Under the pieces are notes generated by a model. It did no database searches. It worked only from the letters and a program-made list of their open reading frames with translations, and had not been told where the DNA came from. The position numbers were made by a program, and so were the translations under genes. DNA of 64,000 nt from Persicimonas caeni (lineage in GTDB: Bacteria; Myxococcota_A; Bradymonadia; Bradymonadales; Bradymonadaceae): positions 6,289,074 through 6,353,073 of the forward strand of contig NZ_CP041186.1 of assembly GCF_006517175.1 (NCBI RefSeq), in the 5' to 3' direction. Positions 50,546 to 59,015 of this stretch are shown here, piece after piece; within the stretch, counting starts at the first letter, position 1, and each line of letters begins with the position of its first letter.

Positions 50546-51685
50546 ATGTTGGAGTTTCAGCCGTCAAAGCCGCTGACCGTGGGCATGGAGCTCGAGTTCC
50601 AGCTCCTCAACGCCCGGAGCTTCGAGCTCGCCGACGGGATCTTGCCCTTGTTGGAGGACTATCCCGACTCCGACAACGTCCAGCCCGAGTTCATCCAGGA
50701 GACCGTCGAGGTCGTCTCCGACCCGTGTGAGGACATCGCCGAGCTCGAGGCGCATATGCGTGCGCTGGTCGCCGACGTCGACGAGCATGCGGCAGGCCTG
50801 GGCATGCGCATGTGTGGTGCGGGCACGCACCCCTTCTCGACGCGCTTCGCCGCGATCACGCCGAAGCCGCGCTACCTCGAAATCGAGGACCGCTCCGGCT
50901 ACCTGTCGCACACGCGCATCACCTACGCCACCCACGTGCATATCGGCGTGCCCGACGCCGACGAGATGGTCCGGCTCACCGGCGAATTAGTCCCCTACTT
51001 GCCGATGCTCATCGCCCTGTCGGCCAACTCGCCGTTCTGGCATGGGTGTCAGACCGGGTTCGCCTCGTATCGTCAGCGCGCCCTGGCGGCGACGGGAAGC
51101 TACGGCAATCCACCCAACTTCGACGACTGGGCCGACTTCCAGCGCTTCTTCAAGGCCGCCAAAAACGCCGAGATGTGCCGGGAGGTCGAGGACTTGCACT
51201 GGGATGTGCGTCCTCAGCCAGGCTTCGGCACTGTGGAGGTGCGCACGATGGACGCGGTGACGACGGTCTCCGAGGCGGTCGCGTTGGCGGCTCTGATTCG
51301 GTCGCTGGTGGCGTACCTGCGGGAGACGCCGGCTCACGAGCGGCCGCCGGGCCTGCCGAGGCGCCTGCCGGACTGGGCCGAGCGCGAGAATCACTTTCGT
51401 GCCTCCCACGAAGCGCTCGGCGCTCGTCGCATTGCGAACGCCCATGGCGAGTCGATGCGCATCGACGAGACGACCGAGCGCTTGCTCGAGGTGCTGGAGC
51501 CTGTGGCTGCGGGGTTGGGTGAGTCGCACTACCTCGACGGTGTGCGCGGCACGCTCGCGCAGGGGCCGGGGAGCGCGCGCCAGTTGCAGGTGCACGAAGA
51601 GACCGGCTCGCTCGAGCAGGTCGTGCGCGCGCAGGTCGAGCACTTGCGGGCCGATCTCGATCGTTCGATGCGGGCGCGTCTCTGA
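50546..51685 (+). CDS. YbdK-type carboxylate-amine ligase (GCS2 family)
   Basis: A 379-residue glutamate-cysteine ligase-like ATP-dependent ligase. The motifs TVGMELEFQLL, HTRITYATHVHIGVPD and GTVEVRTMD are those of the YbdK family, which forms amide bonds between glutamate and amines with uncertain physiological substrate. Coupled to the amidohydrolase upstream, it could belong to a make-and-break system for a gamma-glutamyl or acyl amide. A member of the hairpin repeat family follows four bases after its stop. Confidence 0.9.
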   Translation: MLEFQPSKPLTVGMELEFQLLNARSFELADGILPLLEDYPDSDNVQPEFIQETVEVVSDPCEDIAELEAHMRALVADVDEHAAGLGMRMCGAGTHPFSTRFAAITPKPRYLEIEDRSGYLSHTRITYATHVHIGVPDADEMVRLTGELVPYLPMLIALSANSPFWHGCQTGFASYRQRALAATGSYGNPPNFDDWADFQRFFKAAKNAEMCREVEDLHWDVRPQPGFGTVEVRTMDAVTTVSEAVALAALIRSLVAYLRETPAHERPPGLPRRLPDWAERENHFRASHEALGARRIANAHGESMRIDETTERLLEVLEPVAAGLGESHYLDGVRGTLAQGPGSARQLQVHEETGSLEQVVRAQVEHLRADLDRSMRARL

Positions 51686-51688
51686 TAA

Positions 51689-51742
51689 TTGGTGCGAGGG
51701 CATCTTACCCTCGTCTGCGAGAGCTGGAAGCACTCGCACCGA
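51689..51742. repeat. Single copy of the dispersed hairpin repeat
   Basis: GGTGCGAGGGCATCTTACCC then TCG, followed by TGCGAGAGCTGGAAGCACTC and GCACCG: the whole can fold with ends GGTGCGAG/CTCGCACC. It is the same sequence as the 62-bp array unit at 29440, rearranged in phase. It lies four bases after the YbdK stop codon. Confidence 0.65.
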
Positions 51743-51768
51743 AAGACGAAAGTCCTCCCTGCTTGCAC

Positions 51769-53097
51769 TTAGTTACACGGGCTGTCCATCGGCGGCGAGA
51801 TATACATGAAGTTAAAGCACATCTCGTCGCCGGTGCCCTCGCCGAAGTAGACCGAGTGGTCGTTGGGGTTGTCGTACTTGCACCGCGTCCGCAGCTTGTC
51901 GCCCGGTGAGAGCTGCGCTGGAGTGTCGTAGATGAGTTGCGCCTCGAAGGACCAGCCGGTTAGGTCGATGAGCGTCTCTTCGGTGCCGTCGGCGCGCTCG
52001 ATGATCGTCTCGAACTCGGTGCCGATTTCGTGCATATGCGGCCAGCTCGCCCGGATGTAGACGTCGCGTTTGACTTCGCACGAGTCGGCGGTCTGTCCCT
52101 CGGAGTTCGGCCGCACGTAGATATACGGCGAGCCCACGGACGCGAGCCCGTATTCGGTCCCCTCGGTCGGCCCGTGATAGACGCGAAAGCCGCTCGAATC
52201 GCGCACGCCCTCGACGCCCGCGCCGTTGTTGTAGTGAATCTGGAGCACGAATTTGTCGTCGGGTCCGATGCGCACACCCCCGTCCTCGAATTCGATCGGC
52301 GCCTGACCGGGCGCCCACACGTACACGTAGCCGTCGCCGGGCGGGAAGCCTCCGCAGCGGAACGAGTCGCGGGTCTCGTCGCTGTCGCGGTCGATGCTCA
52401 CCAGCAGGTGGTGGACGACGCGCTCGTCGTCGATGACCGGCTCGAAGCGACGCATGAACCGGTCGGCGTCGACCGGGGCGTCGATGACGAAACATTCGTA
52501 GTGATCGAGAGTATCGAGCCCGATCTCGAAGGCATTGGCGGTGACGTCGAAGTGGTCGGCGTCTGAAGGCGGGTCCTCCGGAGCCGTCCACACCGGCGCG
52601 GAGGCCTGCAGGCCTTGGCTGTGGTCGGGGTGCTGTTGGCCGCAGGTGGTCCACTCGACCAGCGTATCGAGGTCGGTGTGCGGAAGCCGCGCGCTCGTGG
52701 GCGGCGGCATCGTCCCGTCGAGCAGCCGCTCGGCCATCCGGTCGACCTTGCGCTCGCCGGGCTCACCGGCCAAGAGCGCGTCGTAGTCGAGGAGCGAGTA
52801 GGGAGCGCCGAATTGCGGCTCCTCGCCGTGACACGTGCTGCAATAGGTCTCCACGAGCGGCTTGGAGTGGCGTTGCCACGCCTCGAAGCTCGGCTCGCAG
52901 TTGGCCGGATCCCAACCGTCGGGCCCCGCATCTACCGTCGGGGTGGCGTCCTCGTCGGCCGTGTCGGCGCTCACGTCTGCGCTCGAAGCCGCGTCGTCAG
53001 CCAAGCCGGTGTCGGTCGCCCCTTCGGAGTTTTCCTCTTCACAGCCGGCGGTGATGCACAACAGCGAAATCAACAGCCAATAGCGAGCGCGGGTCAT
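51769..53097 (-). CDS. Cytochrome c/copper type II monooxygenase-like lipoprotein
   Basis: A 442-residue lipoprotein (lipobox ITAGC, Cys19) with an acidic Ala/Asp/Thr linker. A mono-haem cytochrome domain follows: CSTCH at 86-90, axial Met130 in TMPPP. The C-terminal part has all six copper ligands of the PHM/DBH type: HH at 229-230, His288, HMH at 354-356 and Met426 in GDEMCFNF. It would sit in the envelope and could couple electron transfer through haem to a copper hydroxylation. Substrate unknown. Confidence 0.85.
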   Translation of the reverse strand: MTRARYWLLISLLCITAGCEEENSEGATDTGLADDAASSADVSADTADEDATPTVDAGPDGWDPANCEPSFEAWQRHSKPLVETYCSTCHGEEPQFGAPYSLLDYDALLAGEPGERKVDRMAERLLDGTMPPPTSARLPHTDLDTLVEWTTCGQQHPDHSQGLQASAPVWTAPEDPPSDADHFDVTANAFEIGLDTLDHYECFVIDAPVDADRFMRRFEPVIDDERVVHHLLVSIDRDSDETRDSFRCGGFPPGDGYVYVWAPGQAPIEFEDGGVRIGPDDKFVLQIHYNNGAGVEGVRDSSGFRVYHGPTEGTEYGLASVGSPYIYVRPNSEGQTADSCEVKRDVYIRASWPHMHEIGTEFETIIERADGTEETLIDLTGWSFEAQLIYDTPAQLSPGDKLRTRCKYDNPNDHSVYFGEGTGDEMCFNFMYISPPMDSPCN

Positions 53098-53183
53098 TTC
53101 TCTCCTCTGGTCTCTGGAATGCGCACAGAGTAGCCGTTCGATGAGCGGGCTTCAATCGTGCTCGGAGACCTTTACGCCGCCCC

Positions 53184-53240
53184 TTTGCGTCGAAGTTATC
53201 AAAATGACGCAAACCCGCTAAATCCTTGACGCATCGCGTC
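53184..53240 (+). promoter_or_regulatory. Cluster of GACGC dyads upstream of leucine dehydrogenase
   Basis: TTTGCGTC (53184-53191) and GACGCAAA (53206-53213) form a perfect inverted repeat with a 14-bp centre; GACGCATCGCGTC (53228-53240) is another dyad, next to a -35-like TTGACG at 53226-53231. All share GACGC, as for a regulator binding twice. It lies about 120-180 bp before the ATG. Confidence 0.4.
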
Positions 53241-53361
53241 ATCGGATTGATCCAAAAGTGCCCTTGCGAAGCCTATGGGTGCCGACTATATGTGCATCAG
53301 TTGTAGGAAAAAAACGCGTGCCGTGAATACGGCGCATAATCGTAACAAGTGGAGAAGAAAT

Positions 53362-54405
53362 ATGGATTTGTTCGAGTATGCAACGGAGCTCGAGTACGGC
53401 GAGCTACATCTCAAGACCAATCCCAAGACCGGCCTTCGCGCCATCGTCGCTCTGCACAACCTGCAGAACGGCCCGGCCATCGGCGGGTGTCGCTTCATCG
53501 AGTACGATTCGACCGACGCCGCGCTCAACGACGTGATGCGTCTGGCCCGCGGAATGACCTACAAGGCCGCGATCACCAAGCTGCCGCACGGCGGCGGCAA
53601 GTCGGTGATCATCCGTCCGCCGAACCTGACCGAAGAGCAGCGCACGGCGATCTTCGAAGAGTTCGGCGAGTTCGTCGAGAGCCTGGGCGGCAAGTACATC
53701 ACCGCCGAGGACAGCGGCACGCGCGTGGCCGACATGGACCTGATCAGCCAGAAGACCGACCACGTGCTGGGCACCAGCGCCGACGCCGGCGGCTCGGGCG
53801 ACCCCTCGCCGGTGACGGCGCGCGGCGTGCGCCATGGCCTCGAGGCAGCCGTCAAATACAAGTACGGCCGCGACGACGTCGACGGGCTGCGCATCGCCGT
53901 TCAGGGTGTAGGCAACGTCGGCTGGTACCTGGCCAGCGAGCTGCACGAGCTGGGCGCCGAGCTGATCGTGACCGATATCAACGAAGAGGCCGTCCAGCGC
54001 TGCGTCGACGAGCTCGACGCCACCGCCGTCGCCCCCGACGAAATCTTCGGCGTCGACTGCGACATCTTCGCCCCGTGCGCGCTGGGCGCGATTATCAACG
54101 ACGAGACGCTGCCGCAGCTCAAGTGCGACATCATCGCCGGCGCTGCCAACAACCAGCTCGCCGAAGAGCGCCACGGCGAGTTGCTTCGCCAGAAGGGCAT
54201 TCTGTACGCCCCCGATTACGCCATCAACGCCGGCGGCCTCATCCACGTCGCCGCCGACTACGCCGGCAAAGACAGCGACTGGGCGCGCACCGAGACCGAG
54301 CGCATCTTCGATACGATGATCGAGATCTTCGAGCGCGCCGACGCCGACGAGCTTCCCACCGGTGTGGTCGCCGACCGCATCGTCGAGGAGAGCCTGTTCG
54401 GCTAA
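53362..54405 (+). CDS. Leucine/valine/phenylalanine dehydrogenase family
   Basis: A 347-residue Glu/Leu/Phe/Val dehydrogenase. The substrate Lys pair is MTYK and GGGK, twelve residues apart; the catalytic Asp is in ITAEDSGT; the dinucleotide-binding motif is GVGNVG. It reversibly deaminates branched-chain or aromatic amino acids with NAD+; leucine dehydrogenase is the closest fit by length and motifs. The ATG at 53362 follows GGAGAAG; upstream in-frame codons are not conserved. Ends with the repeat and terminator at 54409-54483. Confidence 0.92.
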   Translation: MDLFEYATELEYGELHLKTNPKTGLRAIVALHNLQNGPAIGGCRFIEYDSTDAALNDVMRLARGMTYKAAITKLPHGGGKSVIIRPPNLTEEQRTAIFEEFGEFVESLGGKYITAEDSGTRVADMDLISQKTDHVLGTSADAGGSGDPSPVTARGVRHGLEAAVKYKYGRDDVDGLRIAVQGVGNVGWYLASELHELGAELIVTDINEEAVQRCVDELDATAVAPDEIFGVDCDIFAPCALGAIINDETLPQLKCDIIAGAANNQLAEERHGELLRQKGILYAPDYAINAGGLIHVAADYAGKDSDWARTETERIFDTMIEIFERADADELPTGVVADRIVEESLFG

Positions 54406-54408
54406 GTT

Positions 54409-54431
54409 GGAGGCAGCGCTTCTAGCGCTGG
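54409..54431. repeat. Third copy of the GGAGGCAGCGC repeat
   Basis: GGAGGCAGCGC then TTCTAGCGCTGG, three bases after the leucine dehydrogenase stop. It matches the inverted pair at 6745-6812. Confidence 0.6.
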
Positions 54432-54440
54432 TTTGCCGCC

Positions 54441-54483
54441 AAAAAACCGCAGCGGATCTTACACGATCCGCTGCGGTTTTTTT
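54441..54483. terminator. Bidirectional intrinsic terminator
   Basis: 18-bp arms AAAAAACCGCAGCGGATC (54441-54458) and its complement (54465-54482) with a six-base loop and an A-run/T-run on the two sides, so it can work for the convergent leucine dehydrogenase and MYXO-CTERM genes. The minus-strand gene ends inside the stem (stop at 54459-54461). Confidence 0.85.
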
Positions 54484-55418
54484 CGTGCTCGAAAGACTCC
54501 GAACAACAGAACGCCGAGCAGGGCGAGTGCAGGTGTCTTGCTTCTGCCATTTACGCCCGCGACCGAACACGCCTCGTCATTCGATGAGCCTCCGCTCGAA
54601 CCCTGTCCGGGCGCCGAGCCTCCACATTCGGGCAGGTCGGCGAAGAGATTCTCGAGGTCGACGTCGTCGGGCTGCGTCAGCAAACACCTGTCTGCCTCAC
54701 AGCTTTCGGCGGATTCGCCGCGCTCGCCATTTTGGCCCACCGGGGTCACGCTCACGCAACCGACCGGAAAATCGACGCGCATTTCGCGCGTCACCTGTGC
54801 GCCGTCGCTCTCGGAGAGGCCCGGGACCACGGCGAAGCGCTGCGACTCCCCTCCATCCTCCATGCCGAGTTCGACCTCGTACCACAACGGAGCGTCGCCC
54901 TCTTTGGCCGGCTCGATGACCAGCCGCGTGGCGTTGTTGTAAGACTCGCACTGACCCATGACTCCGGGCGCGAAGGTGACCGTGTCCCATTCGGCGATTG
55001 TCGGCTTGGCGAGCGTGGCCGCGTCACCGTTTTCGACTTGGAAGCTCGTGCCGATGGTCTCGGCGTCGCCACCTTGAAAGGGATAGGACGCAAAGAAATC
55101 GTAGGCCGTCGGACTCAACGGCTGGGCGGGGCGGTAAATGGCGAGCCAGCTGAATAAGTTGGGGCGCGCCAGAACCTCGCTCTCGAGGCTGACTTCGCCG
55201 CCGGCGCGGTCGGTCAGCGACACCTCGGCTTCGCTCGACGGCTTCATGCCACCGCCGATGACCAGGATCTCGACTGACGGCAGGACGCGGTCGCCATTGA
55301 GCGGTACGACGGCCTGCGGTGTGGTGCCGGCGGGGTCGCAGGCGTGGGCTTGTTGGGGGAGAGCCATGGCGGCCGTGGAGCAGATAGCCGCCGCGCAAAG
55401 CAAAAGTTTCGAAGTCAT
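54459..55418 (-). CDS. Secreted protein with MYXO-CTERM-like sorting tail
   Basis: A 319-residue exported protein: Sec signal (MTSKLLLCAAAICSTAAMA), a beta-rich body with several Cys, a Gly/Ser-rich linker, then ACSVAG followed by a hydrophobic helix (LALLGVLLFGVF) and a basic end RARKK. This is the layout of MYXO-CTERM tails, cleaved after export to anchor the protein at the surface. The function of the body is unknown. The last codons are part of the bidirectional terminator stem. Confidence 0.85.
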   Translation of the reverse strand: MTSKLLLCAAAICSTAAMALPQQAHACDPAGTTPQAVVPLNGDRVLPSVEILVIGGGMKPSSEAEVSLTDRAGGEVSLESEVLARPNLFSWLAIYRPAQPLSPTAYDFFASYPFQGGDAETIGTSFQVENGDAATLAKPTIAEWDTVTFAPGVMGQCESYNNATRLVIEPAKEGDAPLWYEVELGMEDGGESQRFAVVPGLSESDGAQVTREMRVDFPVGCVSVTPVGQNGERGESAESCEADRCLLTQPDDVDLENLFADLPECGGSAPGQGSSGGSSNDEACSVAGVNGRSKTPALALLGVLLFGVFRARKKPQRIV

Positions 55419-55492
55419 ATCGGGCAGTACCGTCAGATTGCGGAGTCACGTTCACACCGCGTAGCCTACTCGATCGCCCCCGGAACACAAAA

Positions 55493-55521
55493 AGCCCCGG
55501 TCGCTGAGGGCGACCGGGGCT
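55493..55521 (-). terminator. Intrinsic terminator downstream of the CDC48/VAT gene
   Basis: 12-bp arms AGCCCCGGTCGC and complement around a five-base loop. On the minus strand the stem is followed by TTTTTGTG, fitting termination of the CDC48/VAT transcript, whose stop is 41 bp upstream. Confidence 0.75.
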
Positions 55522-55561
55522 CTTGTCGTGTCTATTGGGCCAAATCACACGCGACTACACG

Positions 55562-57847
55562 TTACTCCTCACTCGCTCCGGTCGAGAACCCGAGCTGGCG
55601 ACGCCCGCCGGGGTTCTCTTGCTTGAGCTTGTCGTGCATCTGCTCGTACTCGCTCTCCATCTCGGGGGTGACCGAGGGATGCGACTGTTCGAGCGCCTGC
55701 TCGAAGACGTCCATGGAGACCTTGTCGGCCTCCAAGTTGGCGCGAAGCGCGTTGAGGCCGGCGCGACGCACGAGGTTTTCGAGGTCGGCGCCGGTGAACC
55801 CCTGGGTGCGCGAGGCGAGCGCCGCCAGGTCGACGTCGTCGGCCAGCGGCATCTTCTCGGTGTGAATCTGCAAGATCTTGAGGCGGCCTTCTTCCTCGGG
55901 TACTGGCACGTAGACCACCTCGTCGAAGCGTCCCGGGCGCAGCAACGCCGGGTCGAGCAGGGTGGGGCGGTTGGTGGCGCCGACGACGACCACGCCGTCC
56001 ATGCCCTCGAGGCCGTCCATCTCGGCCAGCAGCGTGTTGACCACGCGCTCGGTGACCGCCGGCTCGCCCAAGCCGCCGCCGCGCTGCGGGGCGAGCGAGT
56101 CGATCTCGTCGATGAAGATAACTGTGGGCGCGACCTGCCGGGCGCGGTTGAAGAGCCGGGCAATCTGCTGCTCGGACTCGCCGTACCACTTGGAGAGCAG
56201 GTCGGAGGACTTCGTCGACACGAAGTTCGCCTCCGCCTCGCGGGCGACGGCCTTGGCCATCAGGGTCTTACCCGTGCCCGGAGGTCCATAGAGCAAGAAC
56301 CCCTTGGCCGGTCGAATGCCCACGCGGCGGAACGCCTCGGGCTGCTGCAGCGGCAACTCGATGCCCTCGCGAAGCTGCTGCTTGGCCTGGTCGAGGCCGC
56401 CGATATCGTCCCAGTGGACGTCGGGCACCTGGATCATGATCTCGCGAAGCGCCGACGGCTGGATGCGCCGCAGGGCGTCGTGGAAGTCTTCGTTGGTCAC
56501 GAAGAGGTTCTCGAGCACCTCGGGGGCGAGCTCCTCCTCGTCGAGATCGATGTTGGGCAGGTTTCGCCGGAGCGCCTCGATGGCCGCCTCGCGCGCCAGG
56601 GCGGCGAGGTCGGCGCCCACAAAGCCGTAGGTCTTGTGGGAGAGCTCGTCGACGTTGACGTCCTCGTCGAGCGGCATGCCACGGGTGTGGATATTGAGGA
56701 TCTGGTTGCGACCCTCCTGATCGGGCACGCCGATGACGATCTCGCGGTCGAAGCGCCCGGGGCGCCTCAGCGCCTCGTCGACGGCGTCGGGACGGTTGGT
56801 CGCCGCCACGACGACCACGTTCTGGCGCGGCTCGAGGCCGTCCATCAGGGTCAGAAGCTGGGCGACTACGCGTCGTTCCGTCTCGCCGGTGACCTGCTCG
56901 CGCTTGGGCGCGATCGAGTCGATCTCGTCGAAGAAGATGACCGCCGGCGAATTATTCTGGGCCTCCTCGAAGATTTCGCGAAGCCGCTCCTCGGACTCAC
57001 CGTAATAGCGCCCCATAATTTCGGGCCCGGCGATATGGTAGAACGCCGCGTCCGACTCGTTGGCCACGGCGCGCGCGAGCAGCGTCTTACCGGTGCCAGG
57101 CGGGCCGTGAAGCAGCACGCCCTTGGGGGGATCGATGCCGAGGCGCTGGAAGAGCGCGGGCTGCTTGAGGGGCAGCTCGATCATCTCGCGCACTTGCCCG
57201 ATGGCGTCGCCCAGGCCGCCGATATCGTCGTAAGTGACGTCGACGCGGTGCGACTCTTCCGGCTCGACGTACTCCGGGCTGAGCTCGATCTCGGTGTCCT
57301 GAGTCACCCGCACGATGCCGCGCGGCTTCGTCGAGATGACTTGCAGGCGAATCTCTTGAAGGCCGAACGCACGCTGCTGGAAGAAACGGCGGAACACTTC
57401 GTCGGGAAACTGGCTCTGGTTCATGCCCGGCTCACGCCGGTAGACCGACGTCGAGACGACATCTCCGGCGACCAGCGGTCGCTCGAGAAGGGTGCGAAGC
57501 AAGGCTTGGCCGCTTCCCTGCAAGCGCAGGTTCTCCTGCGCAGGTCCCAGAACGACCTTTTTGGCGGGCTTTGTCTCCGCCGCGCCCACCTGGACGCGGT
57601 CGCCCATGCTCACTCCGGCGTTGGCGCGAATCAAGCCGTCGAGCCGGATGATGGGGAGGCCTTCGTCTTCGGGATACGGAGGCAGCGCGATAGCCGCCGT
57701 GGTGCGTTGGCCGTGTATCTCGATCACGTCGCCCTGGCGGATGCCGAGCTCCTCAATGACATTCTTGTTGATGCGGGCCGTGCCCTTGCCGACGTCTCGC
57801 TCGTTGGCGCCGGCAACTTGAAGTCGCAAGCTATCTTCTTCAGTCAT
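55562..57847 (-). CDS. CDC48/VAT-type AAA ATPase
   Basis: A 761-residue double-ring AAA unfoldase of the archaeal VAT/eukaryotic p97 type. The N-terminal double-psi barrel and following subdomain cover residues 1-190. D1 has Walker A GPPGTGKT at 248-255, Walker B FFDEIDS at 306-312 and ATNRPD; D2 has Walker A at 521-528, FIDEIDS and a GATNRP block. Arg fingers are likely in RRPGRFDRE/RPGRFDEV. The C-terminal tail is short and lacks the HbYX motif. It would unfold proteins for degradation or disassembly. Upstream lies the 10-bp-phased array. Confidence 0.93.
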   Translation of the reverse strand: MTEEDSLRLQVAGANERDVGKGTARINKNVIEELGIRQGDVIEIHGQRTTAAIALPPYPEDEGLPIIRLDGLIRANAGVSMGDRVQVGAAETKPAKKVVLGPAQENLRLQGSGQALLRTLLERPLVAGDVVSTSVYRREPGMNQSQFPDEVFRRFFQQRAFGLQEIRLQVISTKPRGIVRVTQDTEIELSPEYVEPEESHRVDVTYDDIGGLGDAIGQVREMIELPLKQPALFQRLGIDPPKGVLLHGPPGTGKTLLARAVANESDAAFYHIAGPEIMGRYYGESEERLREIFEEAQNNSPAVIFFDEIDSIAPKREQVTGETERRVVAQLLTLMDGLEPRQNVVVVAATNRPDAVDEALRRPGRFDREIVIGVPDQEGRNQILNIHTRGMPLDEDVNVDELSHKTYGFVGADLAALAREAAIEALRRNLPNIDLDEEELAPEVLENLFVTNEDFHDALRRIQPSALREIMIQVPDVHWDDIGGLDQAKQQLREGIELPLQQPEAFRRVGIRPAKGFLLYGPPGTGKTLMAKAVAREAEANFVSTKSSDLLSKWYGESEQQIARLFNRARQVAPTVIFIDEIDSLAPQRGGGLGEPAVTERVVNTLLAEMDGLEGMDGVVVVGATNRPTLLDPALLRPGRFDEVVYVPVPEEEGRLKILQIHTEKMPLADDVDLAALASRTQGFTGADLENLVRRAGLNALRANLEADKVSMDVFEQALEQSHPSVTPEMESEYEQMHDKLKQENPGGRRQLGFSTGASEE

Positions 57848-57937
57848 ATCTCCAATCCGCTACTGAATTGAGTTGAAACGCGCGTATGATTTGGCCGCAA
57901 TAATCATCGGCACGCGCGTGCGGATGTCCAGTTTGGA

Positions 57938-58067
57938 GCTAAGGGAGACTAAGGGGGACTAAGGGAGACTAAGGGAGACTAAGGGGGACTAAGGGAGACT
58001 AAGGGGGACTAAGGGGGACTAAGGGAGACTAAGGGGGACTAAGGGAGACTAAGGGAGGCTAAGGGGG
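57938..58067. repeat. Helically phased CTAAGGG array, left arm (13 units)
   Basis: Thirteen units of the decamer (G/A)CTAAGGG(A/G)G, exactly 10 bp apart, so the same motif faces one side of the DNA helix. Units differ mainly in A/G at one position. It lies about 90 bp upstream of the CDC48/VAT start. The right arm (58101-58200) carries the complementary motif. Confidence 0.85.
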
Positions 58068-58100
58068 GCAGAAACCAAAAAGGGTCACCAGCTCCGCTAG

Positions 58101-58200
58101 TAACCCTTAGTCACTCTAAGTAACCCTAAGTAACCCTTAGTTCCCCTTAGTTCCCCTTAGTTCCCCTAAGTAACCCTAAGTAACCCTAAGTAACCCTTAT
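58101..58200. repeat. Helically phased CCCTTAG array, right arm (10 units)
   Basis: Ten decamers of the form TAACCCTTAG, TAACCCTAAG, TTCCCCTTAG or TTCCCCTAAG, exactly 10 bp apart, complementary in sense to the left arm. One unit (58111-58120) has decayed. It abuts the stop codon of the M23 peptidase gene. The 33 bp between the arms (58068-58100) have no unit. Confidence 0.85.
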
Positions 58201-58874
58201 CACTCAATCCAACACGCCGGACCGGCATCTTTGTCCGGTCCGTCGACACCACCGGTGGCGTCTTCGGGGGTATACGAAGCCATCTGGGGCTCTTCAGTCG
58301 GACGCGTGCAGTTCGATGAGGTGATCTGCTGGCCGGTCGACGGGTCGCCGTGCTCGGCGAAGTTTGCCTCGACCGACGAGCACCACCACGAATCGCAGGT
58401 TTTCTGGATTTGGAAGTGCAGGTGCGGGCCGCAGGTCCAGCCCGACATGCCCACGCGGCCGATGAAGTCGCCGGTGCGCACGCGGTCGCCGACTTCGAGC
58501 GGCGAGGAGTTCGCCTCGAGGTGCAAGAAGAGCGCCTCGGTGCCGTCCTGGAAGGACAAGATGACGTAATTGGCGTCGTAGGCGTACGACGAGTCGCACC
58601 CGTAGCGCGTCGAGTCTTGGCGCACGGCGCGCACGATGCCGTCGGCCGGAGCGATCAACGCCGTGCCCACGGGCATGGCGAAATCCCAACTCCAGGTGCC
58701 CTTGCCGATATGACTCCCCGTATTGTGCGATTGGGAAACCGGATAGGCTTCTCCGCACGCCCAGGGGGCTCGCAGCGAGGGGGCTGCCGATGCTGGCGCC
58801 GCTCCGAGGAGCAGGCACGCCAAAATCAACAACGAGGTGGTGGCGACGGACGCGGTTCGAGGAAGGCGGTACAT
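58200..58874 (-). CDS. M23-family peptidase (LytM-like), exported
   Basis: A 224-residue secreted M23 metallopeptidase. The ATG at 58874 gives a clear Sec signal (LLILACLLLGAAPASA); longer starts have none. Zinc ligands are His and Asp in GSHIGKGTWSWDF and the HLH in GPHLHFQI. Several Cys may form disulfides; the C-terminal 45 residues are acidic and unstructured. It is likely to cut peptidoglycan cross-links in own or foreign walls. Its 3' end adjoins the phased array. Confidence 0.88.
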   Translation of the reverse strand: MYRLPRTASVATTSLLILACLLLGAAPASAAPSLRAPWACGEAYPVSQSHNTGSHIGKGTWSWDFAMPVGTALIAPADGIVRAVRQDSTRYGCDSSYAYDANYVILSFQDGTEALFLHLEANSSPLEVGDRVRTGDFIGRVGMSGWTCGPHLHFQIQKTCDSWWCSSVEANFAEHGDPSTGQQITSSNCTRPTEEPQMASYTPEDATGGVDGPDKDAGPACWIE

Positions 58875-59015
58875 CAACGGCGTTGTACGGCTAAGACTGC
58901 GTTTAGAACGCCGGATTCTCCAGAGAACCCAAGACGTTAGGTGGACGTTGCCCACCATACGACGCCAACGGGTTGCTGTACAGTATTATTTTAAAATTAC
59001 AGCGATATCAGACAG

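Noticed and set aside
57938-58200. Telomere-like repeats marking a replicon end
   Set aside because: The CCCTAA-like text is suggestive, but the period is 10 bp, the array lies between normal genes and sequence continues on both sides.
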